Shown here piece after piece: positions 16,802-24,670 of a stretch of DNA of 64,000 nucleotides. Every line of letters starts with the position of its first letter. Positions within the stretch are counted from its first letter, which is position 1. The notes below the pieces were generated by a model. The model was not told where the DNA came from. It saw nothing but the letters and a program-made list of their open reading frames with translations, and made no database searches. Source of the DNA: Actinomycetota bacterium (GTDB taxonomy: Bacteria; Actinomycetota; UBA4738; HRBIN12); the NCBI GenBank assembly GCA_040881665.1, contig JBBECT010000004.1:243782-307781 (forward strand), written 5' to 3'. The position numbers and the translations under genes are program-made.

Positions 16802-16807
16802 ATCGTA
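16802..16807 (-). promoter_or_regulatory. -10 hexamer TACGAT for permease copy 2
   Basis: On the minus strand TACGAT ends 9 nt before the ATG at 16792, so the transcript would be leaderless or have a leader of 2-3 nt. No Shine-Dalgarno lies in that gap. Confidence 0.5.
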
Positions 16808-16878
16808 GGCGGGTCGCGGCGAGATCGGAAGGAGGCGATGCGGTGGATCCGGGGCCGGACACAGGACCCTCCGGGCAG

Positions 16879-16884
16879 TAGGCT
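16879..16884 (+). promoter_or_regulatory. -10 hexamer TAGGCT for the first TrkA/CeoB gene
   Basis: TAGGCT ends 9 nt before the ATG at 16894. A weak -35-like CGGACA lies 17 nt upstream (16856-16861). This predicts a near-leaderless mRNA. Confidence 0.55.
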
Positions 16885-16893
16885 GCCCCGGTC

Positions 16894-17553
16894 ATGAAGG
16901 CGGTCATCATGGGATGCGGTCGTGTCGGGATCCTGCTCACGCAGGAGCTCGTGAAGGCGGGCAACGACGTCGCGGTCGTCGACAAGCGAGCCGAGGCCTT
17001 CGACCGACTCCCGCCGGGGTTCGAGGCCAAGAAGGTCGTCGGGATGGGATTCGATCGCGCGACGCTGATCGAGGCCGGGATCGAGGACGCCGACGCCTTC
17101 GTCGCGGTCTCCAGCGGAGACAACTCGAACATCGTCTCGGCGCGCGTCGCCCGGGAGCATTTCCACGTCCCCCAAGTGATCGCACGGATCTTCGATCCGA
17201 TGCGCGCCGAGATCTACGAGCGCCTGAACATCCCCACGGTCGCGACGACGAAGTGGGGCGTCAAGCAGGTGATGCTGATGCTCACCCACCCCCGGGAGGA
17301 GATCAAGGAGAGCCTCGCGGGAGGCGACCTGTACCGTCTGCGTCTCAAGGTTCCTCCCCATCTGGCGGGCAAGGCGGTGGACACCCTGCAGGCGGAGGGA
17401 CGCATCCTCGTCGTCGGCGTCGACCGCGGGGGAACGGGTTTCATCCCCGTGCCTACGAGCACGTTCCAGGATGGCGACTACACGGCGCTGATCGTCCACA
17501 AGGACGCGATGGACGAGCTCGACGAGCTGTTGACCCCGATCGGAGACCACTGA
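16894..17553 (+). CDS. ceoB: TrkA/CeoB-type potassium uptake regulatory subunit (RCK_N + RCK_C)
   Basis: 219 aa. The N-terminal Rossmann fold has the dinucleotide motif GCGRVG (residues 8-13) and the acidic ribose-binding end VVDKR. A C-terminal RCK_C/TrkA_C domain begins near residue 140 (LYRLRLKVPPHLAGKAVD). These cytosolic subunits gate K+ transporters in response to NAD(H), ATP/ADP or c-di-AMP. The gene overlaps the next TrkA gene by 1 nt (TGATG), and both face the KimA-like permeases, mirroring the M. tuberculosis ceoB-ceoC neighbourhood. No TrkH/KtrB pore is encoded here, so the partner may be the permeases or a remote gene. Confidence 0.88.
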   Translation: MKAVIMGCGRVGILLTQELVKAGNDVAVVDKRAEAFDRLPPGFEAKKVVGMGFDRATLIEAGIEDADAFVAVSSGDNSNIVSARVAREHFHVPQVIARIFDPMRAEIYERLNIPTVATTKWGVKQVMLMLTHPREEIKESLAGGDLYRLRLKVPPHLAGKAVDTLQAEGRILVVGVDRGGTGFIPVPTSTFQDGDYTALIVHKDAMDELDELLTPIGDH

Positions 17554-18269
17554 TGTTCGTCGTGATCTCCGGTGCCGGAGCGGTCGGACGCCATCTGGCC
17601 GGCGATCTCGCGAAACGCGACCACCAGGTCACGCTGATCGAGCAGGATCCGGGCACGCTCGAACGAGCGCGCGAATGGGCTCCCGGCGTCGACCTGCTAC
17701 TGGGCGACTCGTGCGAGCCCTGGGTGCTCCAGAAGGCGAACCTCGCGACCGCCGACGTCGTGGTCGCCGCGACCGGTGACGACGAGGACAACCTCGTGAC
17801 CTCATTGCTCGCGAAGCAGGAGTTCGGCGTCCCCCGCGTGCTCGCCCGCGTGAACCATCCGAGCAACGAATGGCTCTTCACGAGCCAGTGGGGCGTGGAC
17901 GCCGCGGTCTCCCCTCCCCACATCCTGACGGCGATGGTCGAGGAGGCCGTCACCGTGGGCGATCTCGTCAGGCTGCTCCGGCTCGAAGGCGGCCGGGTCT
18001 CGCTCGTCGAGCTCCGCCTGCCCGACGACGCACCGAACGCCGGGAAGGCGATCTACGAGCTCCGGCTGCCGACCGACAGCGCGATCGTCGCCGTGCTGCG
18101 CGAGGGACACGTGGTGATCCCGCAGCCCGAGACCGTGCTCGCTGCGGGCGACGAGATCGTGGCGATCTCCAGCCCGGGCGCCGAGGGCCTGCTGCGCGAT
18201 GCGGTCGCCGGCGTGGGCGCATCCGGTTCGTCGCCGCCGAGCGAGCGCGGCTCGAGCGGCATACTCTGA
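17553..18269 (+). CDS. ceoC: TrkA/CeoC-type potassium uptake regulatory subunit (RCK_N + RCK_C)
   Basis: 238 aa from the ATG in TGATG (17553). Rossmann motif GAGAVG (residues 7-12), acidic IEQD at the end of beta-2, then RCK_C from about residue 140 (RLLRLEGGRVSLVELRLPDDA). The last ~20 residues are Ser/Gly-rich and unstructured. It probably forms a hetero-oligomer with the product of the preceding gene and is translationally coupled to it. A weak 6-bp hairpin (18273-18296) follows the stop and separates it from the convergent low-complexity gene. Confidence 0.86.
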   Translation: MFVVISGAGAVGRHLAGDLAKRDHQVTLIEQDPGTLERAREWAPGVDLLLGDSCEPWVLQKANLATADVVVAATGDDEDNLVTSLLAKQEFGVPRVLARVNHPSNEWLFTSQWGVDAAVSPPHILTAMVEEAVTVGDLVRLLRLEGGRVSLVELRLPDDAPNAGKAIYELRLPTDSAIVAVLREGHVVIPQPETVLAAGDEIVAISSPGAEGLLRDAVAGVGASGSSPPSERGSSGIL

Positions 18270-18296
18270 GCGTCGGGTTCGTTCCGTTCGACCCGA

Positions 18297-18899
18297 TTAT
18301 GCCGGAGGACCGTTCCCGTTCCCGTTCCCGTTCCCGCCCGCATGGGACGAACCCCCGGCGTTGGATGACCCGCCGGCGTTGGAGCTGCCGCCACCGGCCC
18401 AGGGAGGAGGACCGCCTCCAGCGGAAGCTCCCGGCCCGCCGTTCCCGTTCCCGCCGCCGTTCGCCTTCGCTTCGTTACGCTCCTGCTTGCGCTCGAGGTT
18501 CTCGCGCAGGCGTTCGAGCGCGCGCTCGAGACCGGGGTTCGGATGGTCCTCGTAGTTCGCCTCGACACGGCAGATCGCGTTCTCGAGTCCGGTGAGCCCC
18601 TCGCACGCCTCGAACCGGGTGTCGCCCTCATCGGTCGGGTCGTCGGTGGGCGTCTCGGTCGGCTCCGGAGAGGGATCGACCGTGGGGTCGGGTGACGGTG
18701 TCGCCGTCGTCGTGGGAGAAGGATCGACCGTGGGGTCGGCTGTGGGGCTGACCGAGGGCGAAGGAGACGGACCGGGGCTCGGCTGCTCACCCAACCCCTC
18801 GAAGGCGCCGTCCGCGTAGGCCGCCGCACCGAGCATGAGAACGAGCACGACCGACATCGCGATCGTGCGCGCTCCTCCGAAGGACCCGGCGCGACCCAT
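18297..18899 (-). CDS. Low-complexity Pro/Ser/Thr- and Gly/Asn-rich secreted or anchored protein
   Basis: 200 aa from ATG 18899 (an in-frame ATG at 18950 would add 17 residues). One hydrophobic signal or anchor segment (SVVLVLMLGAAAYA) is followed by a Pro/Ser/Thr/Asp linker with repeated PTVDPSP units, a small charged core (FEACEGLTGLENAICRVEAN, with two Cys, then an Arg/Glu helix) and a Gly/Asn/Ser tail with GN and GGSSNA repeats. The composition indicates an extracytoplasmic cell-wall or matrix protein; I recognise no family. It lies between the ceoC and OB-fold genes. DNA repeats underlie both repeat regions. Confidence 0.7.
   Translation of the reverse strand: MGRAGSFGGARTIAMSVVLVLMLGAAAYADGAFEGLGEQPSPGPSPSPSVSPTADPTVDPSPTTTATPSPDPTVDPSPEPTETPTDDPTDEGDTRFEACEGLTGLENAICRVEANYEDHPNPGLERALERLRENLERKQERNEAKANGGGNGNGGPGASAGGGPPPWAGGGSSNAGGSSNAGGSSHAGGNGNGNGNGPPA
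18312..18335. repeat. Hexanucleotide tandem repeat GTTCCC x4
   Basis: Four perfect GTTCCC units encode the C-terminal alternating Gly-Asn stretch of the minus-strand low-complexity protein. A 6-bp unit changes length without shifting the frame. Confidence 0.8.
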
Positions 18900-19002
18900 G
18901 CGGTAGTCATCGCCCGTTCGCGCGCCCCGCTTGAGCGCACCCCCATCCACCTGCAGCGATGCGACCCCGGAGGCGTGAGCTGCGCCGTCGGATCGGGGAG
19001 CT

Positions 19003-19362
19003 TCAGGCGGCGAACTCGAAGGTCGGATTCACGATCCGTCGGCCCCCGGGTGCCTCGCCGAGCACACCACGGAGCACGACCCGCGTTCCGAGGTTGAGGC
19101 CGGGGATCACCCGGCGTCCCATCCAGACGACGGTGACCTCCCCGGTTCCGTCAAAGACGAGCGCCTCCAGCGTCTCGCCGCCCTGCGCGGGAACCACCGT
19201 GATCCGCCGCACGACCCCGGCGACGGTGACCGGTTCGCGGCTGGGGCAATCCGCGAGTCGGATGCTTCCGGGAACGGAGTCGGCCCAGCCGCGGATCTCC
19301 GCGGCCAGACGGTCTTCGTCGGTCTCGGTGAGTCCGGTGCGTAGGCGGTCGAACAATCCCAT
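19003..19362 (-). CDS. Small OB-fold nucleic-acid-binding-like protein
   Basis: 119 aa. A short helical N-terminus (GLFDRLRTGLTETDEDRLAAEIRGW) precedes an OB-fold: VTVAGVVRRITVVP, LEALVFDGTGEVTVVWMGRR, LGTRVVLRGVLGE and a final IVNPTFEF strand, similar to the RecG-wedge/tRNA-anticodon type OB-folds. M. tuberculosis has a comparable small OB-fold gene (Rv2694c, from memory) in the same place after ceoBC. It is cytosolic with unknown target. It lies 19 nt after hppA on the same strand. Confidence 0.78.
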   Translation of the reverse strand: MGLFDRLRTGLTETDEDRLAAEIRGWADSVPGSIRLADCPSREPVTVAGVVRRITVVPAQGGETLEALVFDGTGEVTVVWMGRRVIPGLNLGTRVVLRGVLGEAPGGRRIVNPTFEFAA

Positions 19363-19381
19363 CGCGCCGACCGGCCCGCGG

Positions 19382-21634
19382 CTACGCGGAGGCCGGCTCC
19401 TTCTCGGGGTCGGGCTCGACCATCGACTCGGTCTTCATCGACTTCGAGTACCAGATCATGCCGCCGACGATGACCGCGGCCACGACGGCGATCGTGATCC
19501 GTGCAAAGGTGTCGTCGGCCATGCTCACCACGAGGGGCGCCAACAGCAGCGCGACGAGGTTCATCACCTTGATCAGCGGATTCAGCGCCGGACCGGCGGT
19601 GTCCTTGAAGGGGTCCCCCACCGTGTCGCCGATCACCGCCGCCTTGTGCGCCTCGCTGTTCTTCCCGCCGTAGTGGCCTTCCTCGATGAACTTCTTCGCG
19701 TTGTCCCACGCACCGCCCGAATTCGAGAGCATCACCGCGAGCAGCTGCCCGGTGAGGATCGAGCCGGCGAGGAACGCCCCGAGCGCCTCGGCGCCGAGGA
19801 GGAACCCGGCGATCACCGGCGAGAGCACGGCCAGGATGCCGGGCGTCATGAGCTCGCGCAGGGAGGTTCTCGTACAGATGTCGACGACACGCGCGTATTC
19901 CGGCTTCTCGGTGTAGTCCATGATCCCGGGGTGTTCGCGGAACTGCTTGCGAACCTCGACCACCACCTGCGCGGCGGCACGGCCGACGGCCCGGATCGCG
20001 AGCGAGGAGAACAGGAACGCGACCGATCCGCCGAGGAGCAGCCCGACGAGCACGTCCGGATGGTCGATCCGGATGCCGGCGAACGACAAGCCTGCGGCGC
20101 GCAGCTCCTCTTCGAACGACCCGAACAGGGAGGTGGCCGCGATCACCGCGGTCGCGATCGCCATGCCCTTGGTGATCGCCTTCGTGGAGTTCCCGACCGC
20201 GTCGAGACCACCGAGGATCTCCGCGGGCCGGCCCTCGAACTCACCGGACATCTCCGCGATGCCCTGCGCGTTGTCCGAGACCGGTCCATAGGTGTCCATC
20301 GACACGATCACGCCGACCGTGGTGAGCATGCCCATGCCGGTCAGCGAGATGAAGTAGAGCGCCTCGGCCGTGCTGTCGCCGAGCAGGAACGCCGCCATGA
20401 TCGTGCCGGCGATGATCAGGATCGACCACACGGTCGACTCCAGGCCGGTCGCGAACCCCGACAGGATCGTCGTCGCCGGGCCGGTCCGCGTAGCCTCGGC
20501 GATCTCCTGCACCGGCTTGAACTTCGTGTCGGTGAAGTACTGGGTCAGCACCTGGATGATCGACGCGAGGATCAGGCCGAACGCGACGGCGATCGCCGGC
20601 TTGAGCGAGTCCATGTAGACGGCGGACACGGCGAACACGGCGATCGCCGACAGCACCGCCGAGATGAAGAAGCCACGGTTGATCGCCTTCATGCCGTGCT
20701 CTTCCTCGCTCCGCGGCGAGACGGCGAGGATGCCGATGATCGAGGTCACCACGCCGATCGCGCGAACGAACAGCGGGAACATCACGCCGATGATCGCGCC
20801 CTCGGGCGAGCCCGCGAAGGCCGCCGCGCCCAGGATCAACGACGCCACGAGCGTGACCTCGTAGGACTCGAACAGGTCGGCCGCCATCCCGGCGCAGTCG
20901 CCGACGTTGTCGCCGACGTTGTCCGCGATCGTCGCGGCGTTGCGAGGGTCGTCCTCGGGGATGCCCTTCTCCACCTTGCCGACCAGGTCCGCACCTACGT
21001 CGGCCGCCTTCGTGAAGATGCCGCCGCCGACGCGCATGAACATCGCCAGCAGGGCGCCACCGAAGCCGAACCCGACCAGCACTGCCGTCGCGTCCTGCCG
21101 GAAGATCAGCAGGATCGCGGTCGCACCGAGAAGCCCGAGCCCGACCGTGAACATCCCGGCGACGCCGCCCGTCCGGAACGCGATCCGGAGCGCGCGGCGC
21201 AGGCCGCTTTCACGCGCGGCATTGGCGACGCGGACGTTCCCCCGGACCGCGAGCCACATGCCGGCATAGCCGGTGATCGCCGAGAACCCGGCGCCGAGGA
21301 CGAACGCCAACGACCGACCGAAGCGGATCACGAACTCCGAATGCGCCGAATCCTCGGAGACCGGCAGGATGAAGAACAGCACGACCGCGAGGATCCCGAG
21401 GAACACCCCCACCGTTCGGAACTGACGGGAGAGGTAGGCGCTGGCACCCTCCTGGATCGCCGTGGCGATCTCCCGCATCGTCGGGGTGCCCTCCGGCGCC
21501 GCAAGCACCTCGCGCACGAGGTAGTACGCGAATACGAGGGCGACCAGGGAGATCCCCAGGATCACCCACAGCCAGGTGGTCTCGAACGACGTAAAGACCG
21601 CGTCGATCGGCCCACCTTCGGCGGCCAGGAACAT
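19382..21634 (-). CDS. hppA: Membrane-bound proton-translocating pyrophosphatase, K+-independent type
   Basis: 750 aa; the start at 21634 is set by a strong AAGGAGG 6 nt upstream. About 16 spans. The substrate site is visible in GADLVGKVEKGIPEDDPRN, ATIADNVGDNVGDCAGM and DTVGDPFKDTAGPALNP. The GNSTKA motif has Lys at the position (A/K460 in the family literature) that separates K+-independent (Lys) from K+-dependent (Ala) enzymes, so this should be a K+-independent H+ pump. It hydrolyses PPi and exports H+, saving energy or acidifying the exterior. Its own TATACT promoter gives a ~53-nt leader, unlike the many leaderless genes nearby. Confidence 0.96.
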   Translation of the reverse strand: MFLAAEGGPIDAVFTSFETTWLWVILGISLVALVFAYYLVREVLAAPEGTPTMREIATAIQEGASAYLSRQFRTVGVFLGILAVVLFFILPVSEDSAHSEFVIRFGRSLAFVLGAGFSAITGYAGMWLAVRGNVRVANAARESGLRRALRIAFRTGGVAGMFTVGLGLLGATAILLIFRQDATAVLVGFGFGGALLAMFMRVGGGIFTKAADVGADLVGKVEKGIPEDDPRNAATIADNVGDNVGDCAGMAADLFESYEVTLVASLILGAAAFAGSPEGAIIGVMFPLFVRAIGVVTSIIGILAVSPRSEEEHGMKAINRGFFISAVLSAIAVFAVSAVYMDSLKPAIAVAFGLILASIIQVLTQYFTDTKFKPVQEIAEATRTGPATTILSGFATGLESTVWSILIIAGTIMAAFLLGDSTAEALYFISLTGMGMLTTVGVIVSMDTYGPVSDNAQGIAEMSGEFEGRPAEILGGLDAVGNSTKAITKGMAIATAVIAATSLFGSFEEELRAAGLSFAGIRIDHPDVLVGLLLGGSVAFLFSSLAIRAVGRAAAQVVVEVRKQFREHPGIMDYTEKPEYARVVDICTRTSLRELMTPGILAVLSPVIAGFLLGAEALGAFLAGSILTGQLLAVMLSNSGGAWDNAKKFIEEGHYGGKNSEAHKAAVIGDTVGDPFKDTAGPALNPLIKVMNLVALLLAPLVVSMADDTFARITIAVVAAVIVGGMIWYSKSMKTESMVEPDPEKEPASA

Positions 21635-21693
21635 GGATCCTCCTTGGAGATGAAGAGTCGGGTGAACGTGTCGGCGCTGCTCAGGACGCGAGC

Positions 21694-21699
21694 AGTATA
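21694..21699 (-). promoter_or_regulatory. -10 hexamer TATACT for hppA
   Basis: On the minus strand TATACT lies 59 nt before the ATG and matches the sigma-A -10 consensus better than any other hexamer in the window. The leader carries AAGGAGG. No clear -35 was found. Confidence 0.6.
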
Positions 21700-21747
21700 G
21701 AGAGAACGCTCCCCACCCGACCGGACCGCCGCGGTGCCGGGCCCGCG

Positions 21748-22359
21748 TCAGGGAAGGTCGCCGCGGTACCCGGGGCCACCGGGAACCGCGGTCAGCGACC
21801 AGGCCTCGCCGTCGTGCCGGAGATCGACGATCCCGCCCGTGACCAGGGGAAACGCCCAGAATCCCTCCTCGGGGATCCCGGCGATCCGCGTCACGAGCAC
21901 GCGGATCGGCACATCGTGCGACACGGCGACCGCGGGGGACGGACCCGCGCGCAGCCGATCGAGCGCCGCCAGCGCCCGTTCCTCGACGTCGGTCATCGGT
22001 TCCCCGCCGGGAGGTACGAACGAGCGAGGCGCGTTCCGCAGGCGTCCGAACACCTCGTCGTCGTCGGCCCGAGCCTCGTCGTAGGTCCGTCCCTCCCACC
22101 GGCCGTAGTCGATGTCCGCCAGCCCTGGCTCGACCCCCACGGTGAGATCGCGCCCGGCCGCGACGGCGGCCGCCGTCTGCTGCGCGCGGCGCAGGGGGCT
22201 GGCCGTGACGATCGCGATCGCCTCGGAGGCCAGCGCATCGGCGGCGCGCGTTGCGTCGACGCGGCCTTGGTCGTCGAGCTCAGGATCCTGATGGCCTCGG
22301 AAGCGGCCTTGCGCGTTGAGCGCGGTCCGACCGTGTCGCACGAGATGGAGCACCGTCAT
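21748..22359 (-). CDS. Histidine phosphatase (phosphoglycerate mutase-like) protein
   Basis: 203 aa from ATG 22359. The catalytic RHG box is LVRHGRTALNAQGRFRGHQD near residue 8; a second conserved region is SPLRRAQQTAAAV, the acid donor region is DIDYGRWEGRTYDE, and the late His is in AVAVSHDVPIRVLV. This is the branch-2 histidine phosphatase superfamily that includes cobalamin-pathway CobC-like phosphatases, glucosyl-3-phosphoglycerate phosphatase (GpgP) and broad phosphatases. A GpgS-like glycosyltransferase is in the window at 30242, so GpgP is an attractive but unproven assignment. It is transcribed divergently from crcB with its own leaderless -10. Confidence 0.85.
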   Translation of the reverse strand: MTVLHLVRHGRTALNAQGRFRGHQDPELDDQGRVDATRAADALASEAIAIVTASPLRRAQQTAAAVAAGRDLTVGVEPGLADIDYGRWEGRTYDEARADDDEVFGRLRNAPRSFVPPGGEPMTDVEERALAALDRLRAGPSPAVAVSHDVPIRVLVTRIAGIPEEGFWAFPLVTGGIVDLRHDGEAWSLTAVPGGPGYRGDLP

Positions 22360-22366
22360 CGCGAGG

Positions 22367-22372
22367 ACGATA
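22367..22372 (-). promoter_or_regulatory. -10 hexamer TATCGT for the histidine phosphatase, leaderless
   Basis: On the minus strand TATCGT ends 7 nt before the ATG at 22359, which places the transcription start on or next to the start codon. Confidence 0.5.
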
Positions 22373-22452
22373 GTCTCCCGTCCGGACGTGCGCACGACCG
22401 AGGTCGGGAGTCGTGACGCTCGCAGCGGCCGAAGAGACGCATCGAGGTGAGG

Positions 22453-22827
22453 ATGAAGACGATCGTCGGGATCGCATTCGCCGGAGCAGCGGGAGCCCTC
22501 GCTCGCTATGGCGCCGGCGGACTCGTCGGCCGGTTCCAGGACGGTGCGTTTCCCTGGGGCACCCTGATCGTCAACGTTTCCGGCTCGTTCCTGCTCGGAC
22601 TTCTCTTCGCGCTGTTCACGGAACGGTTCATCGTCTCGCCGGAGCTCCGGATCACGCTCACGGTTGGCTTCGTCGGCGCGTTCACGACGTACTCTACGTT
22701 CTCGCTCGAGACCCTGACGCTCCTGGAGGACGGAGCACACGGGCTTGCGCTCCTGAACGTCGTCGCCAGTCTCGTGCTCGGGCTCCTCGCGGCCTGGGGC
22801 GGCGTCTCTTTGGGGCGATCCCTGTGA
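22453..22827 (+). CDS. crcB: CrcB/Fluc fluoride ion channel
   Basis: 124 aa from ATG 22453 (GTG 22447 is a possible alternative, two residues longer); GAGGTGAGG directly upstream acts as ribosome-binding site. Four membrane helices. Fluc hallmarks: GAAGALARYGAG near the N-terminus, WGTLIVNVSGSFLLGLL and GFVGAFTTYSTFSLE, the Phe/Thr-rich track that lines the fluoride pore. It exports toxic F- as a dual-topology dimer. Many actinobacteria have two crcB copies; only one is here. It overlaps the DUF190 gene by 4 nt (GTGA). Confidence 0.94.
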   Translation: MKTIVGIAFAGAAGALARYGAGGLVGRFQDGAFPWGTLIVNVSGSFLLGLLFALFTERFIVSPELRITLTVGFVGAFTTYSTFSLETLTLLEDGAHGLALLNVVASLVLGLLAAWGGVSLGRSL

Positions 22828-23171
22828 CGATCGACGGCCCGGCGGAGCGCCTCCGGATCTACATCGGAGAGTCGGACACTTGGCACGGCAAGCCGTTGTT
22901 CCAGGCGATCGTCCAGCGAGCACGGGAAGAAGGTCTGGCCGGCGCCACCGTGGTCCGCGGGATCGAGGGGTTCGGTGCGAGCTCACGGCTCCACACGGCC
23001 CGCATCCTTCGGATGAGCTCGGATCTGCCGATCGTGATCGAGCTCGTCGACCAGAAGGCCTCGATCGACCGGTTCGTCCCGATCCTCGACGACATGGTCG
23101 GTGAAGGACTCGTGACGCGCGACGAGATCCAGGTGCTCCATTACCGAGGTCGGCCACCGACCGACGACTGA
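22824..23171 (+). CDS. DUF190 protein, coupled to crcB
   Basis: 115 aa from the GTG that overlaps the crcB stop. Ferredoxin-like PII-type fold expected for DUF190: RLRIYIGESDTWHGKPLFQAIVQRAREEGLAGATVVRGIEGFGASS, then SSDLPIVIELVDQKASIDRFVPILDDMV. Soluble and probably trimeric by family resemblance to PII. Genes of this family are often adjacent to or fused with crcB, so a role in fluoride efflux or its regulation is likely but not demonstrated. Its 3' end overlaps the convergent nhaA gene by 31 bp. Confidence 0.88.
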   Translation: MTIDGPAERLRIYIGESDTWHGKPLFQAIVQRAREEGLAGATVVRGIEGFGASSRLHTARILRMSSDLPIVIELVDQKASIDRFVPILDDMVGEGLVTRDEIQVLHYRGRPPTDD

Positions 23172-24580
23172 CCCGTCGAGGGGGCCGCCGGGGGCGCGTC
23201 GACGTCCGGCTTCGATCCGCCGCGTAACAAGAGCGCACCGGCGACCCCCGCCACCAGGGAGGCCGCGAGGATCCCGATCTTGGCGAGATCGAGGAGCGCC
23301 GTGCCTTCGAACGCGAGCTCGGCGATGAACAGCGACACCGTGAAGCCGATCCCGCCGAGTGCGGCAACTCCGGCGATGTGGCGCCACGTCGCGCCCTGGG
23401 GCATCGTGCCGAGACCGGCGCGAACGACGAGCCAGCTCGCGAGGGTGATGCCGACGAGCTTGCCGATCACGAGCCCGAGGAAGACTCCCAACGTGACGCC
23501 GCTGGTCGACGCGTCGACGATGCCGTCGAGGCTGAGCGGGATCCCCGCGTTCGCGAGCGCGAACAGCGGCACGATCAGGTAGCTCGTCCAGGGGTGCAGC
23601 ATCGTCTCGAGTCGCGTGAGCGGTGAGACGGCCTCGCGCGAGAGGGACGCGAGCCGCAACCACTCCTGTGCGTCGGCGTCAGGCGGGTTCGGATCGTCGT
23701 CGGTTTCGGCAGCGACCCGACGGGCCTCGTCGCTGACGGCTCGCGGGCGTTGGAAGGGACGCGAGGGCGCGAGCAGACCGAGCACCACCCCGGCCAGCGT
23801 CGGCTCGATCCCCGCCTGCTGTACCGCCAGCCACACGGCCACACCGAGCCCGACGTAGACAGGCATCGCGCGGACGTGGAACCGGTCGGCCGCGAACATC
23901 AGGCCGATCGCAGCGATCGCCACGATCACCAGTTCCAAGTCGACCTGCTCGGTGTAGAACAGCGCGATCACGAGGATCGCCCCGATGTCGTCCACGATCG
24001 CGAGGGTGAGCAGGAACAGTTTCAGGCTCGCGGGGGCCCGGCGCCCGACGAGCGTGAGGACGCCCAGGGCGAAAGCGATGTCGGTTGCCATCGGGATTCC
24101 CCACCCGGCACCGGCGGCCCCCGTCCCCGCGATCAACACGTACAGCAGCGCGGGGACGACCATCCCGCCGATCGCGGCTGCCGCCGGAAGCGCGACCGCC
24201 TTGGGGTCGCGGAGCTCTCCGGTGGTGAGCTCGCGCTTGACCTCGAGTCCCACCACGAAGAAGAACAGGGTCATGAGTCCTTCGTTCACCCAGTGGTGGA
24301 GGTCGTTGGAGACCTCGAGGATGCCCTCGACACCGATCGTGGCCTGCGTGCCCCAGAATCGCTCGTAGGAGTCGCCGAACGGGCCGTTGGCCCAAACGAG
24401 CGCCACGATCGCCGCGGCGAGCAGGAGGATGCCGCCCGCCGCCTCCGTGTGCAGGAAGCTCTGCAGCGGCTGAAGCACACGGGTGGCGACCCGGCGCTCC
24501 GAGTGCAGGAACGTGTCGCGCAGGGAGGGAGCAGGGGGGTCCGGAGGCGTTCCACCGGGGGGGTTGCCGCTAGAAGACAT
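23141..24580 (-). CDS. nhaA: Na+/H+ antiporter NhaA
   Basis: 479 aa from ATG 24580, with GAGGTGACG upstream. NhaA is recognised by GLMTLFFFVVGLEVKREL, GGMVVPALLYV, IPMATDIAFALGVL, and the ion-binding pair of Asp residues in LTLAIVDDIGAILVIA. A hydrophilic, acidic insert of ~45 residues (ETDDDPNPPDADAQEW) sits before the second half, and the final 25 residues are Pro/Ser-rich. The protein exchanges 2 H+ for 1 Na+ and matters at high pH or salt. The end overlaps the DUF190 gene of the opposite strand by 31 bp. Confidence 0.95.
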   Translation of the reverse strand: MSSSGNPPGGTPPDPPAPSLRDTFLHSERRVATRVLQPLQSFLHTEAAGGILLLAAAIVALVWANGPFGDSYERFWGTQATIGVEGILEVSNDLHHWVNEGLMTLFFFVVGLEVKRELTTGELRDPKAVALPAAAAIGGMVVPALLYVLIAGTGAAGAGWGIPMATDIAFALGVLTLVGRRAPASLKLFLLTLAIVDDIGAILVIALFYTEQVDLELVIVAIAAIGLMFAADRFHVRAMPVYVGLGVAVWLAVQQAGIEPTLAGVVLGLLAPSRPFQRPRAVSDEARRVAAETDDDPNPPDADAQEWLRLASLSREAVSPLTRLETMLHPWTSYLIVPLFALANAGIPLSLDGIVDASTSGVTLGVFLGLVIGKLVGITLASWLVVRAGLGTMPQGATWRHIAGVAALGGIGFTVSLFIAELAFEGTALLDLAKIGILAASLVAGVAGALLLRGGSKPDVDAPPAAPSTGQSSVGGRPR

Positions 24581-24670
24581 CGTCACCTCGACGCCGACCA
24601 GGCTTCCCGGCACACCGACGGAACAGAGCCACATGGTACATTCCTCGGCGTTTTGGCCCAAAGCAAGCAT

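Noticed and set aside
16793-16893. c-di-AMP (ydaO-type) riboswitch upstream of the KimA-like permease
   Set aside because: The 101-bp gap is too short and the predicted transcript is leaderless, leaving no RNA leader.
22373-22452. Fluoride riboswitch upstream of crcB
   Set aside because: The short gap has no recognisable crcB-motif core; only a 5-bp ACGAC/GTCGT stem could be drawn.
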